Of a stretch of DNA of 64,000 nucleotides, positions 63,083 to 64,000 are shown in pieces. The stretch spans positions 1 to 64,000 of the forward strand of contig CAIJVD010000035.1 in the NCBI GenBank assembly GCA_903824045.1, written 5' to 3'. Under the pieces are notes generated by a model, which saw nothing but the letters and a program-made list of their open reading frames with translations, had not been told where the DNA came from and searched no databases. The position numbers and the translations under genes are program-made. The stretch is from an uncultured Chlorobiaceae bacterium. GTDB taxonomy: Bacteria; Bacteroidota; Chlorobiia; Chlorobiales; Chlorobiaceae. Each line of letters opens with the position of its first letter. The first letter of the stretch is position 1.

Positions 63083-64000
63083 TCAGCGGTTCCCCTCAAG
63101 AAGCCTCAGATAAAAAGCCTCATACTGTTCGACAAGCAAAGCGGTCTCGTACCGCTTTGCCTGCCTGACGCACGCCTCTGAGCTGGCGCGCCAGTGAGCC
63201 TGGTCGGAGAGCAGCAGCAAGGCCTTCCTCGTCATCCCCTCGATATCTCCCGGCGGCAGCAGATAGCCGTGTGTGCCGGAAACGATGAATTCAGGAAACC
63301 CGCCTGCCAATGTCGCCACGACCGGCACACCGCATGCCATAGCCTCAAGCGCCGCAAGCCCGAATGACTCGGCATTGCTCGGCATCAGCATAAGATCCGC
63401 GATAGAGAGCAGCGGAACGATATCATCAATCTTACCCATAAACCTGATCCGGTCGGCAATCCCCAGCTCCCGCGCCAGAGTTTCCGCGCCGCTCCGTTCG
63501 GGGCCGTCACCAACAAGCAGCATCGTAGCCTCGATCTTTTGGCTTAACGCATGAAAGATCCGGACAATGTCCGATATGCACTTGACTGGCCTGAAATTCG
63601 ATATATGAATAACAATTTTCTCACCGCCAAGCCCAAGCTGTTCGCGAATATCAGGTGGCGGGGAGCGGAAAAAGAACGAGGTATCAACAAAATTCGAGAT
63701 AACCTCAATCTCCTTGTTCGGACCGAACATTCTTACCGTCTCAGCCTTCAGGTAACTCGAAACAGCAGTCACCCCGTCAGACTTGTTGATGGCGAGCCTG
63801 ACCACATCACGCATCCCCCTGTCGGCACCCACGACCGTAATATCGGTACCGTGAAGAGTGGTCGCAAGCCTGAAGCATTTCGTTGCCGAACACTTGTCCT
63901 CAAGAATCTGGCGCGCAAGCATTGCACTCAGGGCATGAGGAATCGCATAATGGGCATGAATAACATCAAGCTTCTCATAGTAAGCGACCTCGGCGATTTT
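63083..64000 (-). CDS. bshA: N-acetyl-alpha-D-glucosaminyl L-malate synthase, 5-prime partial
   Basis: BshA joins UDP-GlcNAc and L-malate, the first step toward bacillithiol; green sulfur bacteria make N-methylbacillithiol. The visible 305 codons cover the C-terminal part of a GT-B glycosyltransferase. Before the first internal Met the frame continues to the window edge with DVIHAHYAIPHALSA, and then TLHGTDITVVG, both typical of BshA rather than other GT4 enzymes. The donor-site motif with the E-x7-E pair is SNAESFGLAALEAM, followed by CGVPVVAT. The N-terminus lies outside the window. Confidence 0.9.
   Translation of the reverse strand, partial: KIAEVAYYEKLDVIHAHYAIPHALSAMLARQILEDKCSATKCFRLATTLHGTDITVVGADRGMRDVVRLAINKSDGVTAVSSYLKAETVRMFGPNKEIEVISNFVDTSFFFRSPPPDIREQLGLGGEKIVIHISNFRPVKCISDIVRIFHALSQKIEATMLLVGDGPERSGAETLARELGIADRIRFMGKIDDIVPLLSIADLMLMPSNAESFGLAALEAMACGVPVVATLAGGFPEFIVSGTHGYLLPPGDIEGMTRKALLLLSDQAHWRASSEACVRQAKRYETALLVEQYEAFYLRLLEGNR

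Noticed and set aside
1-64000. CRISPR array, prophage or conjugative element
   Set aside because: No regularly spaced direct repeats, phage structural genes, relaxase or intact transposase occur; only a transposase fragment, dispersed repeats and an intein mark mobile DNA.

Overview
The window is a bacterial chromosome segment that I assign to a green sulfur bacterium (phylum Chlorobi, family Chlorobiaceae). The reasons are a sepiapterin reductase-like SDR that closely resembles, from memory, the Chlorobaculum tepidum enzyme; BshA of the bacillithiol family; aconitase B, as expected for a reductive TCA organism; a DUF4293 membrane protein; and citramalate-type isoleucine synthesis. I cannot name the species. 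Nearly all DNA is coding and most genes are ordinary housekeeping genes. Many entries rest on family motifs read by eye, with no database search.

Layout. 1-4.3 kb: phoU, a 21-residue-repeat protein, a CYTH-like/CHAD polyphosphate-binding-type protein and a ParA-type ATPase, all on + and closely spaced. 4.5-12.2 kb: a branched-chain amino acid operon, ilvN-ilvC-leuB-leuA-leuC-leuD-cimA, with no ilvB in the window. 12.2-12.5 kb: a striking inverted array of GTGGAC/GTCCAC hexamers. 12.6-20.1 kb: radC, a cold-shock gene, sepiapterin reductase, yqeY, serS, metX behind a SAM-I riboswitch, rsmB and xerD. 20.1-21.5 kb: a small accessory patch holding a lipocalin lipoprotein and a truncated transposase between inverted copies of a dispersed repeat. 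21.5-29.4 kb: DUF2721, a beta-CASP nuclease, a DEAD-box helicase, waaA, DUF4293, pdxA and ftsE. 29.5-34.6 kb: a degraded four-helix-bundle gene, then a class II ribonucleotide reductase interrupted by a 370-residue intein placed exactly before the radical cysteine. 34.9-41.7 kb: a minus-strand run with a KAS III-like/reductase pair, pepD, a pentapeptide-repeat membrane protein, a P1 nuclease/phospholipase C-like protein, nadA and a divergent GroES-like protein. 41.9-48.9 kb: mreC-mreD-mrdA, an FAD oxidase, smpB, tyrS and a pyruvoyl arginine decarboxylase. 49.3-55.3 kb: nadB facing nadE, a Yip1-like protein, an EnvC-like protein and murA. 55.4-56.2 kb: four tRNA genes. 56.3-64.0 kb: an Ala/Pro lipoprotein, acnB, hisD-queA, mreB, and bshA running off the window edge.

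The genes fall into modules: branched-chain amino acid synthesis (threonine-independent isoleucine via citramalate), NAD synthesis (nadA, nadB, nadE), the elongation machinery of the cell wall (MreB, MreC, MreD, PBP2, MurA, an EnvC-like factor), translation, and RNA metabolism. The most speculative but most interesting reading is the first cluster: a ParA-type ATPase abutting a CHAD protein behind phoU could be a system that positions polyphosphate granules. The other prominent non-standard signals are the GTGGAC hairpin array, the intein and the KAS III/reductase pair.
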